From assembly GCA_947495295.1 (NCBI GenBank), contig CANLYJ010000001.1, positions 1,116,001 through 1,180,000 on the forward strand: a stretch of DNA of 64,000 bases, given 5' to 3'. Positions 1 through 9,527 of the stretch are shown here, piece by piece (within the stretch, counting starts at the first letter, position 1; each line of letters opens with the position of its first letter). Below the pieces are notes generated by a model, which saw only the letters and a list, made by a program, of their open reading frames with translations, made no database searches and was not told the DNA's origin. The stretch is from an uncultured Paracoccaceae bacterium. Lineage in GTDB: Bacteria > Pseudomonadota > Alphaproteobacteria > Rhodobacterales > Rhodobacteraceae. Both the position numbers and the translations under genes were made by a program.

Positions 1-1
1 T

Positions 2-1183
<1,182 letters not shown>

Positions 1184-1195
1184 TGGGGGGATGTA

Positions 1196-1576
1196 ATGTC
1201 TGACCGGTATGAAGACGGCATGGCCGTCCGCCGCGCTGTGTTGGGGGCGGCCCATGTGGATCGGGCAGAGGCTGCCAAGACCGATTTTGACGCCCCGTTT
1301 CAGGCGCTGATTACCGAAGGCGCATGGGGCACGGTTTGGGCCGATGACACGATCAGTCGGCGCGAGCGGTCCATGCTGACCCTTGCCTTGCTGGCGGCCA
1401 CGGGCAATTTCGACGAAATCCCGATGCATGTCCGCGCCTGCGCAAATACGGGGGCCAGTCAGGATGATGTGATGCAGGCCTTTATGCATGTTGCGATCTA
1501 TGCCGGTGTCCCCAAGGCCAATCATGCGATTAAACTGGCCAAGCAGACCTTTGCAGAGATGGAGGCGGAGGGATGA
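1196..1576 (+). CDS. pcaC: 4-carboxymuconolactone decarboxylase
   Basis: Decarboxylates gamma-carboxymuconolactone to beta-ketoadipate enol-lactone in the protocatechuate branch. The 126-residue single-domain protein is the normal size and contains the AhpD/CMD-like core ([17 protein letters not shown] and the following NTGAS turn). Its end overlaps the pcaH start in an ATGA, which suggests translational coupling. The enol-lactone hydrolase gene pcaD is not visible here and may lie upstream of the window. Confidence 0.93.
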   Translation: MSDRYEDGMAVRRAVLGAAHVDRAEAAKTDFDAPFQALITEGAWGTVWADDTISRRERSMLTLALLAATGNFDEIPMHVRACANTGASQDDVMQAFMHVAIYAGVPKANHAIKLAKQTFAEMEAEG

Positions 1577-2298
1577 GACCCCCAGCAGAATATTATCAGC
1601 GTGACCGCGACCGGCATCCGCCAGCCTTGGCGCCCGATTACAAGACATCCGTGTCACGCAGCCCGCGTTTTGCCCCGATCAGTCTGGAACAATCGGTGAG
1701 CGAGGTTACAGGCCCGGTATTTGGTCATCAGGATGTTGGTCTGCTGGATCATGATCTGATCCGCAATTACGCCCAAACCGGCGATCCTGTGGGCGAGCGG
1801 ATTATTGTGCATGGCCGGGTGTTGGATGAGAATGCGCGTCCTGTGCCGCAGACTTTGGTTGAGATTTGGCAGGCCAATGCCGGTGGCCGTTATCGCCACA
1901 AGAAGGATACTTATCTGGCCCCGATCGATCCGAATTTCGGTGGTTGCGGGCGTACCATTACAGACGAGAGCGGTTCTTTCTTCTTTCGTACTGTCAAACC
2001 GGGGGCTTACCCTTGGCGCAACCGGGTCAATGACTGGCGTCCAGCCCATATCCATTTTTCTGTCTTTGGTGCGTCGTTCAGTCAACGCCTGATCACGCAG
2101 CTGTATTTTGAGGGTGATCCGTTGATCCCGCGCTGCCCGATTGTGCAATCCCTGCCTGATGCAGATGCGGTGGATGCACTGACCGCGAAACTGGATATGA
2201 ATGCCACGATCCCGCTGGATACGATTGCCTATCGGTTTGATATCGTGTTGCGCGGTCGCCGTTCCACCCTGTTTGAAAACCGGTTGGAGGGGAACTGA
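1573..2298 (+). CDS. pcaH: protocatechuate 3,4-dioxygenase, beta subunit
   Basis: Iron-bearing subunit of the intradiol dioxygenase that opens protocatechuate to 3-carboxy-cis,cis-muconate. At 241 residues it has the family's usual length. The four iron(III) ligands can be placed as Tyr107 (GGRYRHK), Tyr146 (GAYPW), His159 and His161 (PAHIHF). The start overlaps the pcaC stop and the gene overlaps pcaG by one base, as expected for subunits made in equal amounts. Confidence 0.96.
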   Translation: MRPPAEYYQRDRDRHPPALAPDYKTSVSRSPRFAPISLEQSVSEVTGPVFGHQDVGLLDHDLIRNYAQTGDPVGERIIVHGRVLDENARPVPQTLVEIWQANAGGRYRHKKDTYLAPIDPNFGGCGRTITDESGSFFFRTVKPGAYPWRNRVNDWRPAHIHFSVFGASFSQRLITQLYFEGDPLIPRCPIVQSLPDADAVDALTAKLDMNATIPLDTIAYRFDIVLRGRRSTLFENRLEGN

Positions 2299-2906
2299 TG
2301 GCCCGAGAACTGAGAGAGACGCCGTCGCAAACTGCTGGTCCTTATGTGCATATCGGGTTGGCACCGGGGGCTGCCGGGTTTGATATTTATGATCAGGAGT
2401 TGGGCTGGGATATTGCCGGACCCAATGCCAAGGGCATGCGTATGCGCGTTGAAGGTCGCGTCATGGATGGCACGGGTAGCCCGGTCAAGGATGTGTTGCT
2501 AGAGGTCTGGCAGGCGAATGCTGATGGTCAATATGCGCATCCTGAAGGCGGTGCGGTTGAGGATGGGTTTCGTGGTTGGGGCCGGGTGATCACGGACTTC
2601 GAGACCGGTGCTTGGGCGTTTAACACGATCAAACCCGGTTCGGTTGCGGGCCGGAATGGCACTGTGCAAGCCCCACATCTGAACCTGTGGATTGTCGCCC
2701 GTGGTATCAATCTGGGCTTGCATACAAGGATGTATTTCAGCGATGAAGCGGCGGCGAATGCTGCCGATCCCGTGATCAACCTGATTGAGTGGGAAAGCCG
2801 CCGGCAGACCCTGATTGCCAGGTGTGCCGAAGAGGACGGTCAGGTTATCTATCGTTTTGACATCCATCTTCAAGGCCCCGACGAAACCATCTTTTTTGAC
2901 ATCTGA
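2298..2906 (+). CDS. pcaG: protocatechuate 3,4-dioxygenase, alpha subunit
   Basis: Non-iron partner of PcaH, with the same intradiol dioxygenase beta-sandwich (LLEVWQANADGQYAHPEG) but the catalytic His pair replaced: the PAHIH of PcaH corresponds to APHLNLW here. The 202-residue length is typical. The start codon shares a base with the pcaH stop (TGATG). Seven bases separate it from the BKACE-family gene, which is therefore probably in the same transcript. Confidence 0.95.
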   Translation: MARELRETPSQTAGPYVHIGLAPGAAGFDIYDQELGWDIAGPNAKGMRMRVEGRVMDGTGSPVKDVLLEVWQANADGQYAHPEGGAVEDGFRGWGRVITDFETGAWAFNTIKPGSVAGRNGTVQAPHLNLWIVARGINLGLHTRMYFSDEAAANAADPVINLIEWESRRQTLIARCAEEDGQVIYRFDIHLQGPDETIFFDI

Positions 2907-2913
2907 GGACCCA

Positions 2914-3753
2914 ATGCCAAACCCTTGCATTATCTGTGTCGCGATCACCGGCAGTGTGCCGACCAAGGCGAACAATCCGGCGGTACCGATCACCGTGACC
3001 GAGCAGGTTGAATCGACGCATGAGGCCTTTGAGGCGGGCGCATCGATCCTGCATGCGCATGTGCGCAACGACGATCAGACCCCGTCTTCCGACCCAGAAA
3101 AATTTGCCCGGCTCAAGGAAGGCGTGGAAAAGCATTGCCCCGGCATGATCATCCAGTTTTCGACCGGTGGCCGGTCGGGGGCAGGCAAGGAACGCGGTGG
3201 CATGTTGTCCTTGCGTCCTGATATGGCGTCCTTGGCTGTTGGGTCGAACAACTTTCCCACCCGCGTTTATGAGAACCCGCCTGACCTGGTGGATTATCTG
3301 GCCGCCCAGATGCTGGAATACGACGTGAAGCCCGAGATCGAAGCCTTTGATCTCAGCCATATTTTGGTTGCGTCCCAGATGGCAGAAAAGGGTCAGTTGA
3401 CCGATCCACCTTATGTGCAGTTCGTCATGGGGGTGAAGAATGCGATGCCGGTCGATCGCGATGTGTTTGACTACTATGTCCACACTGTTCATCGCCTGTT
3501 TGGCAAGGATGTCCCGTGGTGCGCGGCGGGCATTGGGGCGCAGCAGATCACCTTGAATGAATGGGCGATTATTGCCGGTGGCCATGTCCGCACCGGGCTT
3601 GAGGATAATATGCGTCTGGATCGCCAGACCTTGGCCCCGTCGAATGCGGCGCTGGTGCAGCGGGCAGCTGATCTATGCGCTGCGCATGGCCGCCCCGTGG
3701 CGACTTGGCAGGAGGCGCGGCGCATTCTGGGGCTGCGCGAGGTTGTCGTCTAA
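2914..3753 (+). CDS. BKACE-family (DUF849) beta-keto acid cleavage enzyme in pca operon
   Basis: The 279-residue product belongs to the family of 3-keto-5-aminohexanoate cleavage enzyme (Kce), a zinc TIM barrel that uses acetyl-CoA to split a beta-keto acid into acetoacetate and an acyl-CoA. Zinc ligands match Kce: His47 and His49 in ILHAHV and Glu230 in RTGLEDN. I start at ATG 2914, seven bases after pcaG. A longer reading would run into pcaG. Its operon position suggests beta-ketoadipate as substrate, which would give succinyl-CoA plus acetoacetate. The family assignment is firm; the substrate is inference. Confidence 0.85.
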   Translation: MPNPCIICVAITGSVPTKANNPAVPITVTEQVESTHEAFEAGASILHAHVRNDDQTPSSDPEKFARLKEGVEKHCPGMIIQFSTGGRSGAGKERGGMLSLRPDMASLAVGSNNFPTRVYENPPDLVDYLAAQMLEYDVKPEIEAFDLSHILVASQMAEKGQLTDPPYVQFVMGVKNAMPVDRDVFDYYVHTVHRLFGKDVPWCAAGIGAQQITLNEWAIIAGGHVRTGLEDNMRLDRQTLAPSNAALVQRAADLCAAHGRPVATWQEARRILGLREVVV

Positions 3754-3836
3754 CTGGTCTAAGATTGTTGGTCCAAGCTGCCGGTTTTATGCTGAGGGCG
3801 GCCCACGACCTTGGGTAGGGTCGGGGGCTGCCCGGC

Positions 3837-4904
3837 CTATCGGCCGGGCGCGTTGGTTGTGCCAATTCCTGCAATGGCAATCATGAGGTTCTCCGCGTTG
3901 TTCAATGCGGCGCCGGTCGCCTCTGCCATGGCGGGCAGGGTCATCCATTCCAGCGCCCATGCGCTGCCGGATCGTTCCTGTTCATGGATCATCGCCTGTG
4001 CCAGCACCGCCTGTTGGCCGCTGACATAGCGGGCAAGTGTCACTAATGCCTCAGCCCTGACCGGGTTTTGTTTATGCGGCATAGCGGAGGATGTGCCGCC
4101 GCCCGAGAGTGTGGCTTCATCAAGTCCTTGTTGCGCCATCAGCGCCACGTCCTGCCCGATTTTACCAAGCGTTCCGGTGACCAGTACGAGCCAATGCCCG
4201 AAATCAAGGAAGTGGCTGCGATCAGTTTGCCAGACCGCGCCGAGTGAAAGGCCCAATGTCTCTGCCACCATGGGTGCGCAGTCAGCAACGTGGTCTTTCG
4301 GATTGTTGCGCAGGCCGATGGGGCCGGCGATTTGCACCCGCGATATGTCAGCACGCAGCGTTTTGGCACGTGCCAGATGATCACCTAGTGGTTGCCGCCA
4401 TGCATCGAGGCGCAGGGCGACGGTCGCCGGCAAGGCGACCTGCATCCGCGTGCGGGCCATCAGCGGTCTATCACCGAAGCTGTCATTGAGTTGGTCAATC
4501 GCCGTGATGATGCGTTTGAGCCGTTTTTCGAATGCGTCCAGTACTGCGACGCAGGTCATCACCATGGCGGTGTCAATCACATCCTGGCTTGTGGTGCCTG
4601 TATGGATCGCTTTTGCTGCCCCTTCAGATAGCCCCTCGCGCAGCGCGGACACCATGGCCGGGACCGGCAGGCCGTCGCGGTTACTGCTTATGCCAAGGTC
4701 GACGATAGAAAAATCTGCGATTGCGGCCAGCGCGATCTTGGCGTCAGCCTGTGAAACAATTCCGGAGGCAGCGAGCGCTTCGGTCCATGCAGCCTCGAAT
4801 GCCAGCATTCGACGGGTAAAGGCGGCGGCCCCGAATTCGGCTGCGATGGATGTGTCGCAGAACATGTCACCAAAGAGGCCCGAGGTGGTAAATGCGTTTG
4901 TCAT
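3837..4904 (-). CDS. pcaB: 3-carboxy-cis,cis-muconate cycloisomerase
   Basis: Fumarase/argininosuccinate lyase superfamily enzyme that lactonises 3-carboxymuconate to gamma-carboxymuconolactone, the substrate of PcaC. The signature GGGTSSAMPHKQNPV is at residues 268-282 and a conserved HTGTTSQD block is at residues 101-108. The ATG at 4904 (MTNAFT) is preferred because AAAGGT lies 7 bases upstream; a TTG 18 bases earlier is possible but less likely. At 355 residues it is shorter than the roughly 450 of Pseudomonas PcaB. It is convergent with the other pca genes, so it has its own promoter somewhere in 4905-5127. Confidence 0.93.
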   Translation of the reverse strand: MTNAFTTSGLFGDMFCDTSIAAEFGAAAFTRRMLAFEAAWTEALAASGIVSQADAKIALAAIADFSIVDLGISSNRDGLPVPAMVSALREGLSEGAAKAIHTGTTSQDVIDTAMVMTCVAVLDAFEKRLKRIITAIDQLNDSFGDRPLMARTRMQVALPATVALRLDAWRQPLGDHLARAKTLRADISRVQIAGPIGLRNNPKDHVADCAPMVAETLGLSLGAVWQTDRSHFLDFGHWLVLVTGTLGKIGQDVALMAQQGLDEATLSGGGTSSAMPHKQNPVRAEALVTLARYVSGQQAVLAQAMIHEQERSGSAWALEWMTLPAMAEATGAALNNAENLMIAIAGIGTTNAPGR

Positions 4905-5127
4905 GCCGCTACCTTTTGTCAATTCCGCCCGGTGAACAAGTGCCCCCCTGTGTTTGCAAACGCTGGACGTGGGCGCGCCGCACTGCTATTTCACATGTAT
5001 GAAGAGCACCTGCATCATTACCTGCTGCATTATTATCTGCTGACATCTGTCGCGGGTTACTCTTTGTCGTTTCACATCAGAACTGATCTTGGTAAGCCCG
5101 CGGCGCAACCCGACTGCGTGAGGCAAT

Positions 5128-6561
5128 ATGACCAAAATCAGGTTCCACAACACTAAAACCCGCAGGCGCGAGGATTTCGCGCCGATTGATCCAGCCAATG
5201 TGCGAATGTATCTGTGCGGGCCCACGGTTTATGACCGGGCGCATCTGGGCAATTCGCGCAATGTGCTGGTGTTTGACGTGTTGTTTCGGTTGCTGCGCCA
5301 TGTCTATGGGCCGGATCATGTGACTTACGTGCGCAATTTCACCGATGTGGATGACAAGATTAACGCGCGTGCGGCGGAGACGGGTCGCGATATTGGCGAC
5401 ATCACCGCCGAAACCATTGGCTGGTATCATGCTGATATGGATGCGCTGGGGGCCATGCGTCCGACCCATGAGCCACGCGCGACGGGCTATATCGCGCAGA
5501 TGGTGGCGATGATCGAAGATCTGGTCGCGAAGGATCATGCCTATGCCGCCGATGGTCATGTGCTGTTCGCCGTCGACAGCTATGCTGATTATGGCAAGCT
5601 GTCGGGCCGGTCACTGGATGACATGATTGCTGGTGCCAGGGTTGAGGTTGCCCCATACAAACGCAATCCGATGGATTTTGTGCTGTGGAAACCGTCTGCC
5701 GATGGGCAGCCGGGCTGGGAAAGCCCGTGGGGCTATGGCCGCCCGGGCTGGCATATCGAATGCTCTGCCATGGCCCATGATCTGTTGGGTGAAAGCTTTG
5801 ATATCCATGGCGGCGGTAATGATTTGCAGTTTCCACATCATGAGAATGAGATCGCCCAATCAGCCTGCGCCCATCCGAGCGGGGATTTTGCCCGTGTTTG
5901 GCTGCATAATGAAATGTTGCAGGTTGAGGGCAAGAAGATGTCCAAATCGCTGGGCAATTTCTTTACCATCCGCGATTTGCTGGATCAGGGGGTTCCCGGC
6001 GAGGTCATTCGCCTTGTCATGCTGGGCACGCATTATGGCAAGACCATGGATTGGACCGAGAAACGCCGTGATGAGGCGGAGCAGACCCTGCGCAAATGGT
6101 ATGGCATCCTGCATGGGCACGGGTTTGGCCCTGATCTGGTCGCCGCATTACGGGCCGAAAGTAAATGGCAGCCTGATGAGGAATTCATCGGCGTGCTGGC
6201 CAATGATCTGAACACGCCCGGTGCCTTGGCGCGACTGCATGTATTGTCCAAGGGCAAGACACCTGCCGCATTGGCCGGGTTTGCCCATGGCATGGCCATG
6301 CTGGGGCTGGTGAATGATTGGGCCGCGATCCCGATGTTTGATGGCGGCGAGGCGGGTCCGGATATGGCCCCTGCCGTTGCCGCACGGGTCGATGCGTTGC
6401 TGGTCGAAAGGGCCGCCGCCCGTGCAGCCAAGGATTGGGCCGGTGCCGATGCCGTCCGCGATATTCTGAACGCGGCTGGCGTGCAGGTGACGGATGTGGG
6501 CGGTCAAGCGACCTGGGTTCCGGGGCCGGATTTTGATGCCGCCAAGCTGGGGGATATGTGA
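5128..6561 (+). CDS. cysS: cysteinyl-tRNA synthetase
   Basis: Class I aminoacyl-tRNA synthetase charging tRNA-Cys. The 477 residues include the HIGH-type motif (AHLGNS) near residue 37 and KMSKS within [14 protein letters not shown] near residue 270. The start and the first 20 residues ([17 protein letters not shown]) are typical. It is a single-copy housekeeping gene and is followed by a double hairpin before cimA. Confidence 0.97.
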   Translation: MTKIRFHNTKTRRREDFAPIDPANVRMYLCGPTVYDRAHLGNSRNVLVFDVLFRLLRHVYGPDHVTYVRNFTDVDDKINARAAETGRDIGDITAETIGWYHADMDALGAMRPTHEPRATGYIAQMVAMIEDLVAKDHAYAADGHVLFAVDSYADYGKLSGRSLDDMIAGARVEVAPYKRNPMDFVLWKPSADGQPGWESPWGYGRPGWHIECSAMAHDLLGESFDIHGGGNDLQFPHHENEIAQSACAHPSGDFARVWLHNEMLQVEGKKMSKSLGNFFTIRDLLDQGVPGEVIRLVMLGTHYGKTMDWTEKRRDEAEQTLRKWYGILHGHGFGPDLVAALRAESKWQPDEEFIGVLANDLNTPGALARLHVLSKGKTPAALAGFAHGMAMLGLVNDWAAIPMFDGGEAGPDMAPAVAARVDALLVERAAARAAKDWAGADAVRDILNAAGVQVTDVGGQATWVPGPDFDAAKLGDM

Positions 6562-6565
6562 TGCC

Positions 6566-6610
6566 AAACTTTCGCAGAAAGTTTGCGGTCAAAGTTTCGA
6601 TGAAACTTTG
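6566..6610. repeat. Tandem pair of related hairpins between cysS and cimA
   Basis: Two perfect inverted repeats lie side by side. The first is AAACTTTC-GCA-GAAAGTTT (6566-6584). The second is CAAAGTTTC-GAT-GAAACTTTG (6590-6610). Each has a 3-base loop and they share an AAAG/CTTT core. There is no T-tract after the second hairpin. The pair could be a dispersed palindromic repeat, an RNA-stability element or a weak terminator after cysS. Confidence 0.75.
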
Positions 6611-6628
6611 TTGCCCCGGGGGTGAGGT

Positions 6629-8248
6629 ATGATCAAAGAACGCCTTTATCTTTTTGACACGACCTTGCGCGACGGTGCCCAGACACAAGGTGTTCAGTTT
6701 TCGGCAGATGAAAAGCAGCAGATCACCGCTGTGCTGGATGGGTTGGGTTTGGATTATATCGAGGGCGGTTGGCCGGGTGCGAACCCGACGGACACGGCCT
6801 TTTTCGCCAACCCGCCGGACACTCGCGCCACCTTTACCGCTTTTGGCATGACAAAACGCAGCGGTCGGTCGGCGGAAAACGACGATGTGCTGGCCGCTGT
6901 GATGAACGCGGGCACGGCGGCTGTATGTCTGGTCGGCAAGGCGCATGATTTTCATGTGACCAAAGCCTTGGGCATCACGCTGGAAGAAAACACAGAGAAC
7001 CTGCGCGCTAGTTTTGCCCATATCAAATCCGCTGGTCGCGAAGGGCTGTTCGATGCCGAACATTTCTTTGATGGCTATAAGGCCAACCCGGAATATGCGC
7101 TTGAGGCCGTGCATGCCGCCTTTGATGCCGGTGCCCGGTGGATTGTTCTTTGCGATACCAATGGCGGCACGTTGCCGGATGAGATTTCGACCATCGTGAA
7201 AGCCGTGATTGCCAGCGGTATTCCCGGTGATCATCTGGCGATCCATACCCATAATGACACCGAAAACGCTGTTGCAGGGTCATTGGCGGCCATAATGGCA
7301 GGTGCCCGGCAGGTGCAGGGCACGCTGAACGGGCTGGGCGAGCGCTGTGGCAATGCCAATCTGACCACGCTGATCCCAACGCTGCTGCTGAAAGAACCCT
7401 ATGCCAGCATGTTTGAAACAGGCGTGTCGCTGGAGGCGCTAAAAGGATTGCGCCGTGCCTCGCGCCTGCTGGATGACATTCTTAACCGTGTGCCTGCCAA
7501 ACAGGCTCCTTATGTGGGGGCTTCGGCCTTTGCTCATAAGTCGGGTTTGCATGCCAGCGCGATTGCCAAAGACCCCAGCACCTATGAACATGTGGACCCA
7601 GCGACGATCGGCAACACCCGCATCGTGCCGATGTCCAATCAGGCGGGTCAGTCGAACCTGCGTGCTCGTCTGGCGGAGGCAGGCTTGCAGGTGGAGGCGG
7701 GCAACCCCGCACTTGCCCGGATTGTTGAGCGGATCAAGGAGAAAGAGGCGCAAGGCTATTCCTATGACACCGCGCAGGCCAGTTTTGAACTGCTTGCCCG
7801 TGAAGAGCTGGACCAGATGCCGCAGTTTTTTGAGGTGAAACGTTACCGTGTCACGGTGGAACGCCGTCGCAACAAGCGCAATCAGATGGTGTCTTTGTCA
7901 GAGGCTGTCGTCGTCACCAAGGTTGCTGGCAAGAAGTTCCTGAATGTCAGCGAAAGCCTAGGCCCTGATGGGTCGGACCAAGGGCCGGTTAATGCGCTGG
8001 CCCGTGCCTTGGCCAAGGATCTGGGCCCCTATCAGCAGATCATTGACGATATGCAACTGGTCGACTTCAAGGTCCGCATCACCAATGGTGGGACCGAGGC
8101 CGTGACCCGTGTTATCATTGATAGCGAGGATGGGCAGGGTCGCCGCTGGTCGACGGTGGGTGTCAGTGCCAATATCGTCGACGCATCCTTTGACGCGCTG
8201 GTGGATGCGATTAACTGGAAACTGATCCGGGATGGGGCAGGGGCATGA
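6629..8248 (+). CDS. cimA: citramalate synthase
   Basis: Condenses pyruvate and acetyl-CoA to (R)-citramalate, the first step of the threonine-independent route to isoleucine. The DRE-TIM barrel signature FDTTLRDGAQTQGVQFS is at residues 9-25. The metal-binding IHTHND is near residue 206, and the C-terminal 150 residues form a LeuA-type regulatory domain. The 539-residue length fits CimA better than isopropylmalate synthase. GGTGAGG lies just before the ATG. The stop overlaps the next gene in an ATGA. Confidence 0.93.
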   Translation: MIKERLYLFDTTLRDGAQTQGVQFSADEKQQITAVLDGLGLDYIEGGWPGANPTDTAFFANPPDTRATFTAFGMTKRSGRSAENDDVLAAVMNAGTAAVCLVGKAHDFHVTKALGITLEENTENLRASFAHIKSAGREGLFDAEHFFDGYKANPEYALEAVHAAFDAGARWIVLCDTNGGTLPDEISTIVKAVIASGIPGDHLAIHTHNDTENAVAGSLAAIMAGARQVQGTLNGLGERCGNANLTTLIPTLLLKEPYASMFETGVSLEALKGLRRASRLLDDILNRVPAKQAPYVGASAFAHKSGLHASAIAKDPSTYEHVDPATIGNTRIVPMSNQAGQSNLRARLAEAGLQVEAGNPALARIVERIKEKEAQGYSYDTAQASFELLAREELDQMPQFFEVKRYRVTVERRRNKRNQMVSLSEAVVVTKVAGKKFLNVSESLGPDGSDQGPVNALARALAKDLGPYQQIIDDMQLVDFKVRITNGGTEAVTRVIIDSEDGQGRRWSTVGVSANIVDASFDALVDAINWKLIRDGAGA

Positions 8249-8664
8249 AAAGACTGATACTGATTGTGATGCTGATGGCCGGTTGCGCCAACGGGCCGCT
8301 GGCCCCCGAAGGCACCGATTATGTTGCAGTCGTGTCCGGCAGTGGCTTCATTGGCCGCTCGGCTGATCGGATCTATGCCAATGACACATTGCGCCGCGAG
8401 GATCAGAAACCCAATGACCCCGCGCCGACTGTCACTTGGCAGGACCTGCCAGAAGGGACCTATGCGAAAGTGCGTGCCGTTTTGGCCGATGCGGTGCCGA
8501 GGATCACGGAACCAGAATTTGATCTGTGTCCGACAGATATGGGCGCAAACAGTATCAGCTTTACCCAGCCGATTGCGGGTGAAACCAGTGTATCGGCGGG
8601 TTGCATGGACAATGGTTACTTCGCTGCCCGGTCCGAGGTTATGGCATTGCTGCCGCCCCGATGA
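8245..8664 (+). CDS. small lipoprotein of unknown function
   Basis: 139 residues, not recognised beyond its export signal. It starts MKRLILIVMLMAGCANG, a short hydrophobic signal ending in a lipobox (LMAG|C) with Cys14 as the likely lipidated residue. No transmembrane segment follows, and two further cysteines (LCPTD, AGCMDN) could form a disulfide. It is translationally coupled to cimA upstream and to the phytoene-synthase-like gene downstream (ATGA at both ends). Confidence 0.75.
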   Translation: MKRLILIVMLMAGCANGPLAPEGTDYVAVVSGSGFIGRSADRIYANDTLRREDQKPNDPAPTVTWQDLPEGTYAKVRAVLADAVPRITEPEFDLCPTDMGANSISFTQPIAGETSVSAGCMDNGYFAARSEVMALLPPR

Positions 8665-9428
8665 GCCTGCATGCCTGCGCACAGATCGTTGAAAAGGCCG
8701 ACCCGGACCGGTTTCGTGCCACCATGGCCGCCCCGGTATCTGCCCGTGCCATCCTGTTTCCACTTTATGCCTTTAACGTTGAGGTCAGCCGTGCCCCTTG
8801 GGTGACCGAAGAGCCGATGATCGCAGAGATGCGCCTGCAATGGTGGCGCGATGCGCTGGAAGAGATCGAAAAAGGTGACCCGGTGCGAAAGCATGAGGTG
8901 GTCGACGCGTTGGCAGGGGTGTTGGACGCCGATGGTGCCCGTTGTCTGGATCGTCTGGTCGCCGCCCGTCGCTGGGATATCTACAAGGATGCGTTCGAGG
9001 ATCAGGCGCATTTTGATGACTACATTGATGCAACATCAGGGCATTTGATATGGACTGCCGCCCGGTTGTTGGGGCAGGCAGACGAACGCGTTTGCAGGGA
9101 TTTTGCCTATGGCGTCGGCGTGGCCAATCTGTTTCGTGCCATCCCCGAGCTTGAGGCGCGCGGGCGCAAGCCGTTGCTTGATGGCACGCCCAGTGGTGTC
9201 AAAGCGTTGGCGCAAGCTGCGTTACGCCGTGTAGAGACGGCACGCGCTGGTCGTCGTGATGTGTCAAAGGATGCCGCAGCGGCGATGCTGTCAGGTTTTG
9301 CAGCCCGTCGTGTTTTACAACGCGTCATTCAGTACCCTACAGAAGTTGCAGGTGGTGCGTTGGAACTGACCCCGTTTGCGCAGAGCCGCAGGCTTTTGTC
9401 TGTCTCATTGCGCGGTTGGTGGGTTTGA
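8661..9428 (+). CDS. squalene/phytoene synthase family protein (NDUFAF6-like)
   Basis: 255 residues with the all-helical squalene/phytoene synthase fold. Recognisable blocks are FPLYAFNVEVSR near residue 33, MRLQWWRDALEE near residue 57 and GVGVANLFRAIP near residue 152. The Asp-rich DxxxD prenyl-diphosphate motifs of true synthases are not evident, as in the alphaproteobacterial and mitochondrial NDUFAF6 group linked to complex I assembly. The start ATG 8661 overlaps the lipoprotein stop. A role in carotenoid synthesis is unlikely because no crt genes are nearby. Confidence 0.75.
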   Translation: MSLHACAQIVEKADPDRFRATMAAPVSARAILFPLYAFNVEVSRAPWVTEEPMIAEMRLQWWRDALEEIEKGDPVRKHEVVDALAGVLDADGARCLDRLVAARRWDIYKDAFEDQAHFDDYIDATSGHLIWTAARLLGQADERVCRDFAYGVGVANLFRAIPELEARGRKPLLDGTPSGVKALAQAALRRVETARAGRRDVSKDAAAAMLSGFAARRVLQRVIQYPTEVAGGALELTPFAQSRRLLSVSLRGWWV

Positions 9429-9455
9429 AGGTGTTTTGAGTCCAGTGCAAGCTTT

Positions 9456-9525
9456 CCGTCCCGGGCTTGATCCGGGACCTCCAGCGATGGGTGTTCGTCG
9501 AGGTCCCGGATCAAGTCCGGGACGG
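9456..9525. terminator. Large inverted repeat between convergent genes
   Basis: Two 26-base arms (9456-9481 and 9500-9525) pair with a single G-T wobble around an 18-base loop. The core CCGGATCAAGTCCGGGAC resembles a GC-rich dispersed palindrome often seen between convergent genes in alphaproteobacteria. It separates the phytoene-synthase-like gene (+) from the MFS gene (-), so it probably works as a bidirectional terminator as well as being a repeat-family member. Confidence 0.8.
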
Positions 9526-9527
9526 GG

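Noticed and set aside
4952..4961. Palindrome GTTTGCAAAC in the pcaB upstream region
   Set aside because: A 10-bp palindrome is expected by chance at this scale, and no matching site is seen near the other pca genes.
5009..5045. Near-direct repeats CTGCATYATTAYCTG upstream of cysS
   Set aside because: Only two imperfect, overlapping copies; too little to support an operator or RNA element.
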